A DNA stretch of 13,219 bases. Source: Monoraphidium neglectum. Its lineage: Eukaryota > Chlorophyta > Chlorophyceae > Sphaeropleales > Selenastraceae. The notes below the pieces were generated by a model. That model ran no database searches and had not been told where the DNA came from. It worked only from the letters and a program-made list of their open reading frames with translations. The position numbers and the translations under genes were made by a program. Below, piece by piece: positions 1 to 9,383 of this stretch. Position 1 is the stretch's first letter. Each line of letters begins with the position of its first letter. The DNA is taken from assembly GCF_000611645.1 (NCBI RefSeq), contig NW_014012072.1:1-13219 (forward strand), in the 5' to 3' direction.

Positions 1-336
1 CTCGTCGCCGCCGCCACGGGGCCGCCGCCGCCGCCGCTCGCGCCCTCGCTGGCCGGGCGGCTGCGCGGGTCGTGGGCGTCCCCCGTTCCGTCCCCTGCGG
101 AGCGCCCGGCGCCGCGGCCGCCGCTGCTCCCGAGCCCCCTCTCCGCCTGGCCCTCTGACGCCACGCCTGCCCCCGCGCCCGCGCCCTCCTGCTGCCGCGG
201 CCGCTTTGCCGACTCGACCGCCGGCGAGGCGTGCCCTTCCTGCAAACCTGACCCGCAAAACTCCAGGTGCGCCGCGGCGACCGCCGCTGCGAGCTCTGCT
301 CCGGCCGCGACAGGCGTCCGCGGGCGCTTGCGCGCG

Positions 337-384
<48 letters not shown>

Positions 385-3300
385 ATGCAGTGCGGGTGGC
401 GCTCTGCTGACGTCACACGCTGCAGCTCGGGGCAGCAGTGGGGTGCAGCGGGGTCCAGGTGCAAGACCCACACGTCCTGGGGAGGGGTGGGTGCCATGCA
501 GGTCCGGGCGTTGTGGTGAGATTGTTGTGTGTGTATGTGTGTGTATGTGTGTGTATGTGTGTGTGTGTGTGTCTGTCTACGTGTGCGCACGTTTCCGTGC
601 ACAAAGTACGTGTGTGCGCGCACGCGCGCCTGAATGGGCGCGGACAGGCACCGCAAGCAACGGCTCACAGCGCAGTGCGATTGCGCTTCGCGGGCGCGAT
701 GCAGTGGGCTCACACAAGCCAAACAGTTCGAGAGCCCGCAGGTGAGCCGTCGGCCACGCACGGCCGCCACGACCCCACGACCGACAGGGCCGATTGAGGG
801 CAGCCCAAGAGCGGGGTACCAAGGAGCGTCGCGCGACAGCAAGCCGGGGCAAGTGGCAGGATCGGACGCGCGCGGCACTGCCGCAAGGCGGCGTGCGCCT
901 GAAAGGCTGGCGTCAGACCTCCACAGCAGGGGCCCACCTTGTGGTACTGCTGGCGCTTTTGGGTGCGCCCAAAGCCGCACACCACCGCGACGGCGCCGCC
1001 GCCGACCGCGGCCATGCCGTGCGCCGAGCGGCCTTGAGGCGGCAGTGGGGGACGCGTGTGTGTTTGTGTGAGTGTGTGTGTGTGTGTCTGTGTCTGTGTA
1101 TGCGTGTGAGGGCGCATAGCCGGCAGGAGAGCGCATGTGTCCCTGCGTCCGCACGGGTGTGCTCCGTTCCCTGCGGCCGTGCCGCGCTGGCTGGCCCCGC
1201 CGGGCCAAAGGGCACCCGACCCACGCACGCCCGCGCCCCGGCTTGCGCGCGCTCCAAGGGGCGCGCACAACCCCCGTCGCGGCTGGCTGGGCGCCGTCTG
1301 CGCCGCGCCCCGGCCTGCCGCGCCGCACCTGCGGGGCGTACGGCGCAGCTGCTGCCCGGGTCGTCGCAGCGCGACCACACGAGGTTGCCGCCGGGGGTGA
1401 TGAGCAGGCTGAACGGCAGCCGCGGAGGGGCCGACGCAGCGTCAAGGGGGGAGGTTGTGCGAAACGGCACCAAGGTCGCGTGGCGCGGCGCGCGCCGCAG
1501 GGATGCAAAAGCAAGTCGGCAGGGCGCCATTCTTGCGGCGCTGAAGGTGGCCTGCATGCAACCAACCACCAACCCCACTGCCGGCCAGCAACCCCACTGC
1601 CGACCACCAACCCCACCAGCCCCACCTATGCACAGCGGCCATCTGCTCCTCTGGCGAGTCCTGGGCGGTCCCCCCGAACAGCACCATGCGCCCCGCAATC
1701 GCGACCGCGCGGTGGCTGCTGCGCGCGCAGGGCGGGGCCCCTTGAACGCCACAGCCCGCGCCCAAAGGGAGCCACGCGTGCTGCGGCGCCGTCGAAGCCG
1801 CGTCAGGGAACGGCGCAGGATTTGGGGCCAGGGATGATGAGATGTAACGCGGCGCGGCGCGCCCAGGTCGCAGGGGAAAGGGGTGGACGTCTGAGCGCGA
1901 TCAGCGGGGAGGGGCTCTGCGGCACGCGGCCGCGCCGGCGCTCCCGCGCTCCCCCAACAGCCCCCGGCCAACCGGCAGGCGCGCGGCCGCGCACGCCAAC
2001 CCTGTCCCGAGGCCCGCGGCGGCGCCGGCGCCGGCGTTTTGCATGCTGCGCTCGGGTGCTGCGGTGTGCCGCTGCCGCCCGTGCCCACCTGCAGTGCGTC
2101 GTACGCACACAGCAGCGTGGGGTCCGAGTCACACACGACACCATCGTGCCGGCGCCCGCCAAAGACGTATCCCACCGCCCCCACGGTCGCCCAAGAGTGG
2201 TACGCCCGCTCAGACGGCGCGCGGCCCGCAGGCGTCAGGCGCGCCGCGACGCCGGTGGTGGTGTCGAGGACGGCGAGAGAGGAGAGGAAGGAGAACAAGC
2301 CCGGCGCGTCGGCGCGCCCGCCGTAGCCGCCTGGGACGGCCGAGGGCGTGTTGAAAGTTGTTAATCCCCGACGCAGGACGCTTGGAGGGCTGCAAGCTCT
2401 GGGTGTGGCGCAGGGGTGCGTCATATCGCCTGTGCCGCACGCGCGCTCCTGGCCGCGGCTGGCCAGGCAGCACGCGCAGATGGCGGCCGGGCGAGCCGTG
2501 AGGCTTTGCCTGCTTGGGGTACGAATACCCCCTAGCCAGAACTGAGTTGAGCTGCGGACCAGGCCGTGTTCAACGCGGCGTGGCGCGGTGCGCCCACCGA
2601 ATATGAGGATCTTGGTCGGATCGCAGGGGTGGACCTCTGCCGTGTGCGCCGTCCGCAGCAGCAGCGCGTCGTCGTCCCTGCGGCGCGGCGGCGCCGCGGC
2701 GGCGGCGGGGGCTTTCGTCCCGCCAGGTGGGGGCTTGCGTCGCCCTGAGCCGCGGGATTTGCTCGTGCGTTGCGGTCGCCGCTGGAACTTCCGTGTGCGA
2801 TGAATCACACAGATTGCACCTCACACACGCTTGCGCACGCATCAGCGCGCACACGCACGCACACACGCGCGTATATACACACGCAAACGCGCGTGCGCAC
2901 ACGGTACACACGCATCTGTGTTCCGCGCGTGTCATTGTGCAAAACACACACACACATGCACGCGGGCAACTCAGGCACACACACAGCCCGCGTGCACAAC
3001 CACCCACCCTCACCTGACATGAATCGGGCGCCAGAGGAAGCCGCAGTCCAGCTCCAGCACCCAGACCTCAGCGATGACGTCATCATTGGTCTGCCCCCCA
3101 ATCAGCCAAAGCTCCCGCCCCCCGCTCAGCCCGCGCTCGATCAGAGTCGCCGAGTGGTTGGCGCGCTGGGAAAACATGCGAAGCACGGCAAGCCAGGCGG
3201 GCGGGTCGGGTGCAGGCAGCACAGGCGGGCAAGTCGCGGCGCCAGGCGCCACGGCGAGGCGCGGGCGTCAGCTGCGCCTGGTGCGCACGAGCGGCCCCAG

Positions 3301-3760
3301 AAGCTTACCGCCTCAAAGGGCAGGTGGTCCATGACGGTCTCCCAGCAGTGCGTCTCCGTGTCATACCGCAGCAGGTCCTGGTAAAACTTCTTGCTGGGGG
3401 TTTTCGAGCGGTCGAATGTGCGGGTTTGTCAGCGCCAAGGGGTCGGGCACGCGCCAGCTGCGCCTCTGGCAGCTGCTCGCCGGACGCGCAGCCCACCTCA
3501 GGTGTTTGCCCAAAAATGAATCATTTAGCAAGGCGATTAATCACTCCAGGGCATGAAACAAGGACGTCACCCGCGCGGCTGCCGCCCTACCGCAGAGCAA
3601 CCGCCGCCCGCGGTTTGGGAATGAGCGCTGCTCACCCGCGCCGGCCACCGCAGAGGTAGATGTGCTTGTCGACGGCTGTGGTGCTGTGGCCGGCGCGCTC
3701 GAGTCGTGGGTCGCCTCCGTGGTCATAGTGGGCCCACGGCGGCAGCGGCAGGTGCGGCAT
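1..3760 (-). CDS. Kelch-repeat beta-propeller protein with polyQ, putatively nuclear tail (partial, 3' end outside window)
   Basis: Nine exons on the complement: 3636-3760, 3309-3393, 3014-3165, 2598-2677, 2089-2330, 1626-1780, 1329-1408, 938-1032, 1-476. Every junction is GT-AG and the phases (2,0,2,1,0,2,1,0) join into one open frame of 496 residues that runs off the window. The ATG at 3760 is the first after an in-frame TGA. Six kelch blades are seen, each with His/aromatic, hydrophobic strand, then a Gly-Gly-type turn: IYLCGG (residues 34-39), LWLIGG (89-94), ILIFGG (144-149), YVFGG (202-206), MVLFGG (260-265) and a degenerate VVCGFG near 326. Inter-blade strands such as EVWVLELD and DVWVLHLD follow. 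Kelch propellers are protein-binding scaffolds, so no enzyme activity is implied. After the propeller come Gln x15 (about 370-384), basic clusters RKRPR (387-391) and KRPR (429-432), and a Gly/Ala/Ser-rich region, which suggests a nuclear adaptor. Introns hold TG/CA repeats. Exons 4 and 8 have weak polypyrimidine tracts, so those boundaries are the least sure. Confidence 0.8.
339..383 (-). repeat. (CAG)14-CAA tract encoding Gln x15
   Basis: On the plus strand this is 14 CTG units followed by TTG. In the kelch gene (minus strand) it reads as 14 CAG codons plus one CAA, in frame with the kelch exon upstream and the RKRPR cluster downstream. Other frames would give Ala, Ser, Leu or Cys homopolymers, but only the Gln frame continues the kelch reading. 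Confidence 0.85.
524..577. repeat. TG/CA microsatellite in kelch intron 8
   Basis: An interrupted (TG)n tract with TATG interruptions lies in the intron between the exons ending at 938 and starting at 476 of the kelch gene. In the sense of the gene it reads CA. It is non-coding, and the short open frames across it are low-complexity artefacts. Confidence 0.85.
1055..1108. repeat. TG/CA microsatellite in kelch intron 7
   Basis: An interrupted (TG)n tract occupies the intron between kelch exons 7 and 8. It starts about 20 bp upstream (gene sense) of the acceptor before the exon at 1032. Confidence 0.8.
1559..1618. repeat. Short CAACCCCACTGCCG-type tandem repeat in kelch intron 6
   Basis: Two copies of the unit CAACCCCACTGCCG, each followed by a related GCC/CCA-rich spacer, and a further partial copy sit just downstream (gene sense) of the donor at 1625. 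It lies wholly within the intron and no function is apparent. Confidence 0.6.
2819..3000. repeat. CA/TG-rich simple sequence in kelch intron 3
   Basis: About 180 bp of CA, CACG and CGCA alternation on the plus strand (TG in gene sense) fill most of the intron between the kelch exons ending at 3014 and starting at 2677. Alternating purine-pyrimidine sequence of this kind can adopt Z-DNA; that is general knowledge and was not measured here. Confidence 0.8.
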
Positions 3761-3874
3761 ATGAGCCAAAGCCCTCGCCCCTCACAGCCGCACGGGGAGA
3801 GAGTCACTGCTGGTCCACAATTGCGGAAGGCAAGGCGTAATCCTGTTTGGAAAAAGGTGCGCACAGTGAGGACA

Positions 3875-3881
3875 TATTATA
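3875..3881 (-). promoter_or_regulatory. TATA-like element upstream of the kelch gene
   Basis: The complement reads TATAATA about 115 bp before the kelch ATG at 3760. With usual spacing, transcription would start near 3845-3850 and leave a 5' leader of about 90 bases. A pyrimidine-rich stretch ending in CAG (about 3843-3857, complement) also resembles a splice acceptor, so a leader intron is possible. The call rests on motif and distance only. Confidence 0.35.
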
Positions 3882-4177
3882 CACTCACTGCCTCAGCTTG
3901 GGACTGAACAAAGCAGCTGCGTAGTGGGGGCACTCGCGCACCCTGCACCCGCTGCGCGGTTTGGCCAACCGCGCGAGCGGCCCGGATCTTCACCTATTGT
4001 CCGTAAGTGTTTCCGTAATACTTTGAGTTTCACTCTATCAGTCTGGTGGCCGTGCACAGAGCGCGACCCGCGGCCCGCGGCTGAGGCGCACTGTAGATCT
4101 GACTCCGATATTATATGCTGAAAACACGCGGGAGAGTAATACCTTGCAACATACGCGCCAGCGACATCAACGGGTTC

Positions 4178-4217
4178 TGAAAGCTCTTTGCGTCCTTTGA
4201 AAGCTCTTTGCGTCCTT
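4178..4217. repeat. Perfect 20-bp tandem duplication
   Basis: The unit TGAAAGCTCTTTGCGTCCTT occurs twice head to tail with no mismatch (4178-4197 and 4198-4217) in the intergenic region. Perfect identity suggests a recent slippage or duplication event. Confidence 0.95.
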
Positions 4218-5582
4218 GCGATCCGTGTTTGGAGGGACCTGATTTCACTTGAATTGTCATTCGGTCGCGCTGCAACCAGTCTTGGAGGGCTGTTAGTGTC
4301 TGGCCCTCACATTGAGCTGCTGGTCAGTGACGAGTCAAGCGGCACCCGCTCATGTCGCAACCACCCGACCACCTTCCCGATTGAATTTTGGAGAGCAGAT
4401 CCAGCTGAATTTGCAGGTGACAACTGTGGAGCTGGTGTGAGCTGTTAGGGAGCGTGACCTGTGGCGGCATTCTGTAGTGTGTAGATGCAACCTTGACAAA
4501 CATCACAAGTGCTGGACATTCGTGTACCGCCGTTACTCGTACGGTATTGATCCAAACGATGGGAAGAACACAGCATGTGGGGTTGCGAAAGCTTTGCAAA
4601 TCTCGGGTGTGATTAAAAACAAAAGCCAAGCCAGCATTGTCAGGGTGCTCTGATGACTGGGTCAGGTGTGTTGCGTCAGATGTGCGTGCTGGATTTACAT
4701 CATAATAGAAAGGGCCATGGTGTTGAGGTAAGTTGCGTGTGAACCTGAGATCTATATGACTGTCCATTTGGCTGGATTAGGCTTCTTCATTAAACTGGCA
4801 TCAACAGCAGGCAGGAACTTGTGGTAGGGCCAATGAAACCTGCCGCGTGGTGTTGTCACTCGCTGCGGATGATTGAGCTGTCTAAGAGGCAACGCTGTAG
4901 CAAGCCATTCTGCCCGAGGGGGACGACGAACTCGGCAAGAGTTTGCATACATGTCCTCGAACCAATCCGTCCTGATCATGCTGTTGTTTCCCTAGCAACG
5001 TCTGCAGAGGATGGCTGGCACTGCAGACACCTGACTCAGCGAGTGGCACGCAGCAGTGTGCACGAGGGAGTGGTCTGCCCATACCGCTCCGCCAGTACTC
5101 TGAGAACACTGTGTGCATGTGGGCAAGTATGATGGGGGTCGTCGGGGTGCCGCCCCAGCATTTGTCAACGGGGGTTGCCGGATGTGGCCTGTGGGCCCGA
5201 CACCTGCTTCAGCATGGCCGTCCTTGCAAGCCGCTGCTGATGTGCGTCTCTGCTGATCATGTGAGGGAAGGGAGGATAACCTCGGTTGTGGATGCATGCA
5301 ACACTGTATGAATCACTGTTGCAAGACCTATGAGCCGCACCTGCTGGGCCTCAGCGCGAGTCGGGGTGACGCCGCAGGCCACGCGGCAAACCACTCACAC
5401 ATGCGTGCGTAATCCGTGTCAAACAAGACTGGCTGTAATTCATTTCCATGATAATTATCTTACACGTGTGTGGAGTCGTTTAGGCGGTCTTCGAGGCTGG
5501 ATCAGATTTGTTCTTAGACACGCCGTTCAAACACGCACCCTATTCGACGCTAGAGTCATAGTCCTCCAGAACGCTAGCACAA

Positions 5583-8521
5583 ATGCTCTCACACTCGTCT
5601 CGCTGCCTCGCAAGCTGCGGCAGGCGCGCTGCCATCGCTGCCCGTGCTGTGCTGGCGGCGCCTGCCCGCATGGCCCATGGACGCAAGGCCGCAGGCCCCC
5701 GCAGGCCCGGTATGGGCCGCGTTATGCCGCGCCCCGCCGCTGCAGCGAACGGAAACGGGGTTTCGCAGGACAGGCAGCCGCAGCGGCCCGTCCTGATCTT
5801 CAACCCGGTCGCCGGCCAGGAGGCCGCCACCGACATGCTCGGCCGCATCGCCTTGCGGCTTGGCAATCGGTTCCCTCAGCTCACCATAATGGTGACGCAG
5901 CCGGACGTGCACGCCGAGGCGCTGGCGCAGCGCGCGCTGGAGCAGGGCGCCGACCTCGTGGTGGCAAGGTGCGGTTGGAGCGGTTGGTCCGGCGGACGAG
6001 ATACAGTCGCGCTCGCTGGAGCGCTGTTTAGATGGTCACTGGAGGGGGCTGAGCATGGCACAGCAAGTGCGCGAGTGTTGAATGCTTTGTTACTTCAAAT
6101 GATGGGCTAACGGTTGAGTGCTTTGTTACTTCGAATGATAGGCTCCCGGTTGACCGGCATGTGCGTGCACAAATTTAATGTGCAAGTGAGTGTGCCCGCC
6201 AGGCTGGTTTTGCAGTCTTGCATGGATGCTCACCCCCTCCCCACGCATTCAACTTCACTCCCTGCCCCTTTCACCCCCTCCCTCGCGCGCAGTGGAGGCG
6301 ACGGCACGATCGCGGCGGTGGCCGGTGTGCTGCGTGGCTCTGGCGTCCCGCTGGGCATCGTACCCCGTGGCACTGCCAACGGTGCGTTAGAAGACATTCG
6401 GCACGTTTTTCGCACCCAGGGTGGCCTCGCGCCCTTTTTCTCGCTGCGCACGCTGCCGTGATGCACCCAGAGTGGCCCCACTGCCCCCGCCTCTCAATCG
6501 TATTTAAGCAGCTTTTCAACCCTGGCATCCGCGCATCAACCCACCAGGCTTCTCTGTCGCCCTGGGCATCCCCACACACCTGGATGACGGCGACGAGTTT
6601 GCCGAGCGGGCGTGTGACGTCATCACAGACGGCCACGTGGCACTGGTCGACATGGCGCTGGTCACCACCTCCGAGGTGAGGGCTTGGTTTCAGGGCCGCG
6701 CCACAGCGGCACCCAGCCCACCAGGCACGCCGTTATCATGCAATCTCCCTGTGTTTGCCCTCTCCTCTTCGCTCTGTTGATCTCTTACAAGCGTTAACAC
6801 CGCTCGCTGCTCGGCCAAGGGCCATTAAACATAACACTGTGGCGGGCGGCTGGAGGCAGCTCTGGAAAAGAGGGCAGTTTTAGTAATTACTTGACGAAGC
6901 AGCCGGTCCAGCAAGCATCGTCGGATCGGCACGCCCACAATCTGGGCCCCTTCCTCCCGCCCTGCTCTCCTGCCCTTGCCCCCGCAGGCCACCGACGTGC
7001 CCTGCATCCTGCTGACCGGCGTGGGCTTCGAGGCAGAGGTGGTGGAGGGTGCCGACCGCTCCATGAAGGACATGCTTGGCGTTGCCGCCTACATCATATC
7101 CGGCGGCGCAACCCTGCTCAAGGGCGGCGGCAACTTCCACGCCAAGGCGAGCGCGCCCCCGGCGGCGGCGCCGCGCTGACGTCGGTTGGTCGCGCACACC
7201 GCGAGGCGGAAATGCCTGCCCGCCTTACGCCCCGCCTTCCATCACAACGCACCCTTCGTGCCCTTGCTGGCATGCTGAAGCCCTGTTAGTTGAGTCACAA
7301 CCACTCACCTGTGCACATCATCTGCCCCCCAAACCACAGATCACTGTTGACGGGGAGGTTCATGAGGGAGAGATCGGCGCCCTCACCATCGCCAACTCCG
7401 CGCCACCCACGTCTGTGCTGGCCCACGGCCACGTCGGGGACTGCATCCCTGATGGTGGGTGCGGCGGGCTCTGAGGGCCAAGGGGGCAGGAGCAAGGACC
7501 GACGCGCCAGGGCGCCGTGCGGCGGGGTGGATGCAAGCTCGTGCGGGGACCTTGCACACTGCAGGCCTCGCAATCTCGAGCGCCAGATCGCCAATCGCAC
7601 AACAACCAAAACCCCGGCTGCCTGCCCTTGCGGCGGCGACGCCTGCGTTCGCCCCGCACACTTTGCTCTGTTACTCTGTGCCCGCCTTCCGCGCGGCTGG
7701 CCACGGACCGCGCAAACTGACGGCCGGCCACGCTTCATTCTACACGCAGATGGGCTCCTGGAGGTCGTCGGCTACGTGGCCAGCGACAGTACCCTGGAGA
7801 ACTTCATGGGCATGACGCGGCTGGCGGTGCGCGTGATGATGGGCGACGGGGACGGCGACGGCAGCGCGCCCGTGCAAGACGAGGAGAGAGTGTTTGGGGG
7901 CCGGGCCAAGGAGATCATTGTTGAGACTGACCCACCACAGAAGGTGGGCCTGCCGCTGAGACTCGTGCTTGCACACTGCGGGCCGTGCTCGGCCGGGCGT
8001 TCAGCTCAAGCAGCAGGTAGTGCTCGTCGCTTTTGTTTTCCGGCCGGCCGGCCTGGCCGCGCCAATCGTGTCTGAAGCTCTGCTCGCGCGGCAACCTGCC
8101 TGGGCCATGCGCCGTGACCTGCCGGGCGAACATGTTTGCTGTCGGCCATGTCGCCTCGAGCGGCCCCCGCTCCCGTCACCCATTATTGTGCTCCATAACC
8201 CCTCCTCCTCGCGCCAACACATATAACACACACGCACATGCACACGCCCCTCAGGTGGTGGTCGACGGGGAGCTGCTCGGCACGACTCCGTTGACGGCGC
8301 GCGTTCAGCCGGCCAGCCTGCAGGTGTACGTGCCGCGCCTCGACCCAGAGGTGGCCGAGGCGCTGGGCAGCGAAGAGGAGGAGGGCGGCCCGATCAAGGG
8401 CGCCGCGTCGGCGGCGGCGGCCAGTGCGCCGCGCGCGACGACGGGGGTGGGTATGGAGGCGAGCGCGGCGGTGGAGGCGTCGTTTCAGGCGTTGGACCGG
8501 CAGAAGCAGGAGCAGGAGTGA
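5583..8521 (+). CDS. YegS/BmrU-type lipid kinase (diacylglycerol kinase catalytic domain), cyanobacterial type, probably plastid-targeted
   Basis: Seven exons: 5583-5968, 6293-6381, 6548-6675, 6988-7146, 7340-7454, 7750-7943, 8255-8521, giving 445 residues. The ATG at 5583 follows an in-frame TAG at 5559. Proteins of this fold transfer phosphate from ATP to diacylglycerol or a related lipid. Residues 1-68 are rich in Ala, Arg and Ser and poor in acid, like a plastid transit peptide. Motifs in order: LIFNPVAGQ (71-79), the nucleotide-binding SGGDGT (129-134, codon 129 split by intron 1), PRGTANGF (153-160, codon 159 split by intron 2), TGVGFEAE (211-218), ANSAPPTSVLA, PDDGLLEV (291-298, split by intron 5), TDPPQK-VVVDGELLGTTP (352-369). 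The join to TDPPQKVVVDGE and the GFEAE and SAPPTSVLA signatures match cyanobacterial homologues as I remember them, so origin from the plastid ancestor is likely. A tail of about 59 residues (387-445), acidic then Ala-rich, has no recognised domain. All introns are GT-AG except intron 4 (GC-AG). The exact lipid substrate is not known. Confidence 0.9.
6077..6148. repeat. Imperfect 36-bp tandem duplication in lipid kinase intron 1
   Basis: Two adjacent 36-bp copies (6077-6112 and 6113-6148) share the core TGCTTTGTTACTTC and differ at a handful of positions. A third copy starts (GTTGA) but is not continued. The repeat lies within the 324-bp intron between the exon ending at 5968 and the GGDGT exon, so it does not affect the protein. 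Confidence 0.85.
7147..7339 (+). other. Non-canonical GC-AG intron of the lipid kinase gene
   Basis: The upstream exon ends FHAK with AAG at 7146, followed by GCGAGC. Reading on without splicing meets a TGA at 7177-7179, and no GT lies between the end of the conserved segment and that stop. The acceptor CCACAG at 7339 restores phase 0 with ITVDGEVHEGE. AAG|GC is the usual context for GC donors, so a GC-AG intron is the simplest reading. Confidence 0.8.
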
Positions 8522-8852
8522 GGGCAGCCTGTGTCGGTGGTGGTGATGTGAGCGGCGGGGACAGCGCGGAGAGCATTAGCCATGCCCTGCACCAGTGTGG
8601 GGGGCCCCCACCTGCACGGACCCGCCTGTGCCCCGGTTTGTCATTTTTGATCAGTGAAATATAATGAACTTTGGGGTCTTGATCCGTCAACAAACTCGTT
8701 CGCAAGCAACGCAGTGTTCGTACACTGCGGTGTGCTTGGTTGTATCCCTCAAGAGAATCCACAGCCAGTGCTGTGGCTGGTGTCAGCTCCTCGCCTTTGA
8801 CCTCTCAAGCACGTGTGTGCATAATCGTGCATGTGTTTGTGCAAGTTCGTCT

Positions 8853-8857
8853 TGTAA
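8853..8857 (+). terminator. TGTAA poly(A)-signal candidate for the lipid kinase gene
   Basis: TGTAA, the common chlorophyte polyadenylation signal, occurs about 330 bp after the stop at 8521. A second TGTAA at 9337-9341 would give a 3' untranslated region of about 820 bp. A pentamer is weak evidence by itself. Confidence 0.35.
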
Positions 8858-9378
8858 AGCACACAAAACTCGGCGGACTCCAAGCTGCGTAGATAACCGC
8901 TGCATAGAAATGACCCAGCTTACTTTGACCGTGACGGACAGGCTGTGTGTGCACACCTGCATGAATGACATACAGCAAGCAAGTTTGAAACCGTTCGTTT
9001 TTAGGTGTGGGGCGCCAGGAATTGTGTCATGTGTGATGGATGGACTTTGGTGGCATCAGGAGCCGCTCACAGTCAACTGTAGGAGGAAGTGCGCGCCGGC
9101 CCCGCACAACGTGGTGAGCAATATGATCAATATATGGCTGCAGGGTGGGGAGTGCCCATTATGTATCACATGGCAGGTCCTGGCAGGTCTTTCAATGGGC
9201 TGTCAAGGGTCTCTCGGTTTTTCGGGTGCTGGGGCGCAGGCGGGGGTGTTACAAAGCTTCAAGACATGCCATAACCAACTGCTGACGCAAGTCCGGCGAT
9301 CAGTTTGCAGTGCGACTCTGTATGAGATACTCACACTGTAAAACTATAAAATGCACGGCAGGTACCATATTGAACAAT

Positions 9379-9383
9379 TTACA
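9379..9383 (-). terminator. TGTAA poly(A)-signal candidate for the minus-strand gene ending at 9437
   Basis: TTACA on the plus strand reads TGTAA on the complement, 54 bp beyond the predicted stop at 9437. The placement supports the stop codon chosen for that gene. Confidence 0.45.

Larger units (their letters stand above)
3761..5582. other. Divergent intergenic region, no gene supported
   Basis: This 1.8-kb stretch lies between the divergently transcribed kelch and lipid kinase genes and is visibly less GC-rich than the flanking exons. It has open frames up to about 147 codons (for example 4324-4767, minus), but their composition is irregular and they show no recognisable motif or convincing splice partners. 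Apart from the TATA-like site near 3878 and the 20-bp duplication at 4178-4217, nothing specific was found. It must hold the promoters of both genes. Confidence 0.6.

Noticed and set aside
339..380. CTG tract as a CRISPR array or structural RNA
   Set aside because: It is a simple trinucleotide repeat with no spacers, and it is in frame within a kelch exon on the complement.
206..745. Plus-strand frame with an Ala homopolymer and a VCVCVCVC run
   Set aside because: It is the reverse of the CAG tract and a TG microsatellite read as protein. The minus strand carries the kelch exon.
794..1837. 347-codon plus-strand open frame
   Set aside because: It is Arg/Ala-rich, as expected from GC-rich DNA read antisense to kelch exons 6-8, and it crosses a microsatellite. 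No domain is visible.
913..2808. 631-codon minus-strand open frame
   Set aside because: It runs through several kelch exons and introns in one frame. Only parts (2598-2677, 2089-2330, 1329-1408) match kelch motifs; other kelch exons lie in different frames, and clear donor and acceptor sites interrupt it.
4324..4767. 147-codon minus-strand open frame in the intergenic region
   Set aside because: It has no recognisable motif, irregular composition, and no splice or start context that separates it from chance.
7290..8075. 261-codon plus-strand frame overlapping the lipid kinase
   Set aside because: It is in a different frame from the conserved kinase exons 5 and 6 and crosses introns without motif support.
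8664..9341. 225-codon plus-strand open frame after the lipid kinase
   Set aside because: It is Cys/Ser-rich with no domain, sits in the probable 3' untranslated region, and contains TGTAA signals.
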